Source of the DNA: NVTR01 sp036480115
GTDB lineage: Bacteria > Pseudomonadota > Alphaproteobacteria > Rhodobacterales > Rhodobacteraceae
Assembly: GCA_965224795.1 (NCBI GenBank)
Contig: CBDDAE010000002.1
Span: 1,054,001-1,118,000, forward strand
Direction of reading: 5' to 3'
DNA: 64,000 nt
Each line of letters begins with the position of its first letter. Within the stretch, counting starts at the first letter, position 1. Both the position numbers and the translations under genes were made by a program. This document shows, piece after piece, positions 60,867 to 64,000 of this stretch. The notes beneath the pieces were generated by a model. It was not told the DNA's origin and ran no database searches. It saw only the letters and a program-made list of their open reading frames with translations.

Positions 60867-61403
60867 ATGTATCCGTTTATTCGCATGGCAAAAGAGCTGT
60901 TTATCCATCGCAATGCACCGCCTTTGCCGATTATCGGTGTTCATATCTCACACCACAGGTGCTGGCCCTGGGATCTGGATTTCTGGATGGAGTTGAACAA
61001 CGGCCGCACGCTGACACTTTTTGATCTGGGACGCATTCCGATGGCCCGGCGCAACGGGCTGCTTAAAATTGCTGCAGAAAACAAGTGGGGGATGACCATC
61101 GCCGGGGTGTCGATCCGGTATCGGCAACGGGTACGGATGTTTCAAAAGGTCGAAATGCACAGCCGTTCAATCGGATGGGATGACCGGTTCATGTATCTTG
61201 AACATTCGTTTTGGAATACAACGGGCGAATGCACGACGCACGGGTTATATCGTATGGCAGTGACCGGACCCCGTGGCATTATTCCACCAGATACTGTTGC
61301 CAAGGCAATCGGGTTCACCGATGCACCGCCAAAATTGCCCGAATGGATTCAGGCCTGGATAAAGGCGGATGCGTTGCGGCCGTGGCCGCCACACAAAGAC
61401 TGA
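60867..61403 (+). CDS. Thioesterase-like (hotdog-fold) protein
   Basis: A 178-residue protein of the acyl-CoA thioesterase-like/THEM6 family: HRCWPWDLDFWMELNNGRTLTLFDLGR is the hotdog-fold beginning, followed by VSIRYRQRVRMFQKVEMHSRSIGWDDRFMYLEHSFW. The ATG at 60867 has GTAGGAGAG eight bases upstream; earlier in-frame starts lack one. Substrate unknown. It may be co-transcribed with the MFS carrier 71 bp downstream. Confidence 0.87.
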   Translation: MYPFIRMAKELFIHRNAPPLPIIGVHISHHRCWPWDLDFWMELNNGRTLTLFDLGRIPMARRNGLLKIAAENKWGMTIAGVSIRYRQRVRMFQKVEMHSRSIGWDDRFMYLEHSFWNTTGECTTHGLYRMAVTGPRGIIPPDTVAKAIGFTDAPPKLPEWIQAWIKADALRPWPPHKD

Positions 61404-61474
61404 CACAACATACAAACTGTTGCGCCAAGTCGGTTTTGCCTGTTCAATCAACATAACAAAACGGGGATGGGGTT

Positions 61475-62845
61475 ATGGCTGAAGTTTCGGCAAAGAAACG
61501 TATTTGGGGCTGGATGATGTTCGATCTGGCCAGCCAGCCCTATAACACCCTGTTGCTAACGTTTATCTTTGGCCCGTATTTCGCGTCCGTTGTAGCCGAT
61601 TCATTTATTGCCAGCGGTATGGATACAGAGGCCGCCAATGCCCGCACCCAAAGTATCTGGTCGCTGGGTCTGACGATTGCCGGGCTATTGATCGCAATTT
61701 CTGCCCCCATTCTTGGGGCTATGGCGGATATTTCCGGGCGACGTATGCCGTGGATTTATTTTTTCTCAGTTTGTTACGTTGTCGGTGCCACCTGCCTGTG
61801 GTGGATGCTGCCGGATGCGTCCAACATGACCATCATGCTGGCGGCTTTCGTGCTGGGTTTTATTGGCATGGAGTTTGCCACGATATTCACCAATGCCATG
61901 CTGCCTGAACTTGGAACCAAGGAAGAGATTGGTCAAATATCCGGGTCTGGGTTTGCGGTAGGTTATTGGGGTGGGTTAATTTCACTGTTTATCATTTTGT
62001 TGCTGTTTGCCGAAAATGAAACCGGCAAAACGCTGATCGGGTTATCGCCCTTATTTGGACTGGACGCCGAGGCGCGAGAAGGCACCCGCTTTGTCGGGCC
62101 GTTTTCTGCCATTTGGTATTTGGCGTTTATGACGGTTTTCTTTTTGTGGGTGAAAGAGGTTCCCAAACCGTCCAAAACCGCCGCCACAATCGGCAATGCC
62201 CTGTCGGAATTGGGCCAAACCATCAGGGACCTGCCCAAAAATACGTCATTGGCCAGCTATTTAGGATCATCCCTGTTTTACCGGGATGCTCTGAACGGAT
62301 TGTATGGGTTTGGTGGTGTTTACGCGACATTGGTTTTGGAATGGTCGATCATTAGCATCGGAATTTTTGGCATTGTCGGGGCTTTGACAGCCGCAATATT
62401 TTCGTGGCTTGGCGGCAAGGCAGATCGAATATATGGCCCAAAACCGGTGATCATTATCTGCATATTATTTTTGATTGCAGTGTGTTCTGTCATTGTTGGA
62501 ATGTCGCGGGAAAGCTTTTTTGGCATTGCACTGGCCGAAGGTTCCGGGCTGCCAGATACAGTGTTTTTCATTTGCGGTGGCATTATTGGCGCTGCTGGTG
62601 GCGCATTGCAGGCATCATCACGCAGCATGATGGTGCGCCATGCCCATCCGGACCGAGCCACTGAGGCATTTGGGCTTTATGCGCTATCTGGAAAAGCCAC
62701 TTCATTTCTCGCGCCGGGATTGATTGGCGCAGTTACTTTTATGACCGGTAGTGCGCGGTTGGGCGTCAGCCCGCTGATAGGGCTTTTTGTTTTGGGATTA
62801 ATACTGTTAATCTGGGTGAAACCCGACCCTGAAATGGTGGATTAA
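61475..62845 (+). CDS. MFS transporter, UMF1 family
   Basis: A 456-residue carrier with about twelve spans and the UMF1/Atg22-type pattern: WGWMMFDLASQPYNTLLLTFIFGPYF at the start, APILGAMADISGRRMPWIYFFS, and FFICGGIIGAAGGALQASSRSMMVRHAHPDRATEAFGLYALSGKATSFLAP near the end. Substrate unknown. It shares one base with mepA, a common pairing in this group from memory. Confidence 0.92.
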   Translation: MAEVSAKKRIWGWMMFDLASQPYNTLLLTFIFGPYFASVVADSFIASGMDTEAANARTQSIWSLGLTIAGLLIAISAPILGAMADISGRRMPWIYFFSVCYVVGATCLWWMLPDASNMTIMLAAFVLGFIGMEFATIFTNAMLPELGTKEEIGQISGSGFAVGYWGGLISLFIILLLFAENETGKTLIGLSPLFGLDAEAREGTRFVGPFSAIWYLAFMTVFFLWVKEVPKPSKTAATIGNALSELGQTIRDLPKNTSLASYLGSSLFYRDALNGLYGFGGVYATLVLEWSIISIGIFGIVGALTAAIFSWLGGKADRIYGPKPVIIICILFLIAVCSVIVGMSRESFFGIALAEGSGLPDTVFFICGGIIGAAGGALQASSRSMMVRHAHPDRATEAFGLYALSGKATSFLAPGLIGAVTFMTGSARLGVSPLIGLFVLGLILLIWVKPDPEMVD

Positions 62846-63699
62846 TGCACCGATTCCTTGTGACCCTTATCTGCGCGTCCTGGCTTGCTTTACCAGTGGG
62901 GGCGCAAACCATTGCCAAAGAATTGTTTGGCCACATTGATGCCGGTTCTGCGCAGGCGGCAGCGTCCTATGGTGGCTATGCCAAGGGCTGTCTGGCCGGG
63001 GGTGCGCAATTGGCAGAAACCGGGGCTACCTGGCAGTCCATGCGCCTAAGTCGCAACCGAAACTGGGGCCACCCCGATACAGTAGCATTTGTTGAGCGTT
63101 TATCGCGCAAGGCCGCGCGCCAAAAAGGCTGGGAAGGGCTGTATGTCGGCGACATGTCACAGCCCCGTGGTGGGCCAATGCTCACGGGTCATCGCAGTCA
63201 CCAAATCGGGCTGGATGTTGATATCTGGATGCTGCCACCTGATCGGCTGAATCTAAATACTCAGGAGCGTGAAAATCTGTCATCAATTTCGACTCGCCGC
63301 GAACGTGGGGCATATGTGAATGACAATTGGTCGCCCCAGCACATGGCCATTTTGAAAGCCGCTGCCAAGGACAAAGCAGTGGCGCGGATATTTGTGTTTC
63401 CGGGGGCCAAAGTGCAAATGTGCAAAGACGCAAAAGGTAATCGCGACTGGTTGCGAAAAATCCGACCCTGGTGGGGACATCACTATCATTTTCATGTGCG
63501 TTTGCTATGTCCCAAGGGGGCTAAGGGATGTAAAAATCAGGCCCCGCCACCGCCCGGTGATGGCTGCGGGGCTGCCGATACTTGGGTGCGCGATATTTTG
63601 AACCCTCCGCCCCCCGATCCAAATCCGAAACCGCCGCGCCGTGAATATGTGCTGGCTGATCTACCAAACCAATGCGCAGCAGTATTGCAGTCGCGCTAA
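62845..63699 (+). CDS. mepA: Penicillin-insensitive murein endopeptidase MepA
   Basis: A 284-residue periplasmic peptidase with signal peptide (ICASWLALPVGAQ). M74/LAS motifs: TGHRSHQIGLDVDIWMLP (HxxxxxxD) and WWGHHYHFHVRLLCP (HxH). It cleaves the D-Ala-meso-Dap crosslink. The proline-rich C-terminal stretch PPPPDPNPKPP precedes a final cysteine-containing tail. It overlaps the next gene by 28 bp. Confidence 0.94.
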   Translation: MHRFLVTLICASWLALPVGAQTIAKELFGHIDAGSAQAAASYGGYAKGCLAGGAQLAETGATWQSMRLSRNRNWGHPDTVAFVERLSRKAARQKGWEGLYVGDMSQPRGGPMLTGHRSHQIGLDVDIWMLPPDRLNLNTQERENLSSISTRRERGAYVNDNWSPQHMAILKAAAKDKAVARIFVFPGAKVQMCKDAKGNRDWLRKIRPWWGHHYHFHVRLLCPKGAKGCKNQAPPPPGDGCGAADTWVRDILNPPPPDPNPKPPRREYVLADLPNQCAAVLQSR

Positions 63700-64000
63700 T
63701 TGCAGTGTCGGCATTGGTGGTGGCTTTGGGCGGGTTTGCCCAATCTTCACTGAATGCCACACTTTTGGGGTCTTACCGCTGGACCTCTGATCAGGCGGGG
63801 TTTGGCGGCTTTTCTGGCTTGAAACTGACCACCGATGGCGATCATTTTACCATTGTCAGTGATGGTGGGATATTTGGCAAAGGGGTTTTGGTGCGGGATG
63901 AAAATTCAGACCAAATTTCTAATGTTGCCGACTTTCAGTTTGGCCCTGTGAAAACTTCTGTAGGGGAACCTACCGAGGGATACAAAAACGACGCAGAAGG
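63672..64000 (+). CDS. Esterase-like/phytase-domain exported protein (partial)
   Basis: The gene runs off the right edge after 109 codons. It has a signal peptide (MRSSIAVALIAVSALVVALGGFAQ). The mature part, beginning LGSYRWTSDQAGFGGFSGLKLTTDGDHFTIVSDGG, matches the esterase-like-activity-of-phytase family beta-propeller start. The start overlaps mepA by 28 bp. Substrate unknown; the family is often annotated from weak phytase similarity only. Confidence 0.75.
   Translation, partial: MRSSIAVALIAVSALVVALGGFAQSSLNATLLGSYRWTSDQAGFGGFSGLKLTTDGDHFTIVSDGGIFGKGVLVRDENSDQISNVADFQFGPVKTSVGEPTEGYKNDAE

Noticed and set aside
1..64000. CRISPR arrays, tRNA/rRNA genes, insertion sequences, prophage genes
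   Set aside because: I saw no regularly spaced repeats, no cloverleaf with conserved TTCRA loop, and no transposase, integrase or phage structural genes.

Overview
This window reads as a chromosomal stretch of an alphaproteobacterium of the order Rhodobacterales, probably a marine Roseobacter-type organism of moderate GC. The pointers are MipZ (alphaproteobacterial division positioning), a serC-type leader RNA ahead of serC-serA, a Hint-domain protein, a leuC-leuD-membrane protein-nuclease-leuB cluster, a UMF1-type MFS carrier next to MepA, and TRAP and phosphonate-type ABC uptake systems. I saw no rRNA, tRNA, CRISPR array or insertion sequence. About 65 genes are packed tightly, often with 1-4 bp overlaps.

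Layout. 1-4520: the tail of an unidentified gene, an AraC-type regulator, an unknown secreted protein, a SAP/DUF6434 protein, a DsrC-like protein lacking both catalytic cysteines, and mipZ. 4528-13660: an RpiR-type regulator divergent from a nine-kilobase operon made of an N-formylglutamate amidohydrolase-like enzyme, a three-part TRAP transporter, a glutamine-synthetase-like ligase, a VOC protein, an aldehyde dehydrogenase and an iron-dependent alcohol dehydrogenase. I infer an uptake and catabolic route for an amino alcohol or amine through gamma-glutamylated intermediates. 13745-15011: an MBL-fold hydrolase and a doubtful small gene. 15012-21288: a phosphorus block, with phnD-phnC-phnE-phnE-HAD hydrolase on one strand and a DUF47 protein with a PiT phosphate carrier on the other.

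21329-28546: the leucine genes leuB, leuD and leuC, with a LysR/NAD(P)-dependent oxidoreductase pair lying between leuB and a nuclease gene. 28812-35791: an MscS-type channel, then rsfS, rlmH, gpmI, an EnvC-like protein, ctpA and rppH, a conserved ribosome, cell-wall and RNA-turnover run. 35809-42803: a phospholipase A2-like secreted protein, a nuclease/phosphatase, a lytic transglycosylase, RNase R, a DUF2064 protein and dapE. 43158-49289: a Hint-domain protein, a glutamate-receptor-like ligand-gated channel, dapD with a small partner, a LOG-family protein, rlmN and an IalB-family protein. 49460-55491: a class 3 asparaginase, serB, the serC leader RNA, serC, serA, a serine/threonine-type phosphatase with an internal duplication, and a VOC protein. 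55537-64000: a thiolase remnant, a hybrid histidine kinase, recQ, a YggT protein, a thioesterase-like protein, a UMF1-type carrier, mepA and the start of an esterase-like/phytase protein.

The best candidates for new biology are the 4.5-13.7 kb TRAP/ligase/dehydrogenase operon, the cysteine-less DsrC homologue, the receptor-like channel with a non-canonical pore, and the secreted phospholipase A2-like protein.
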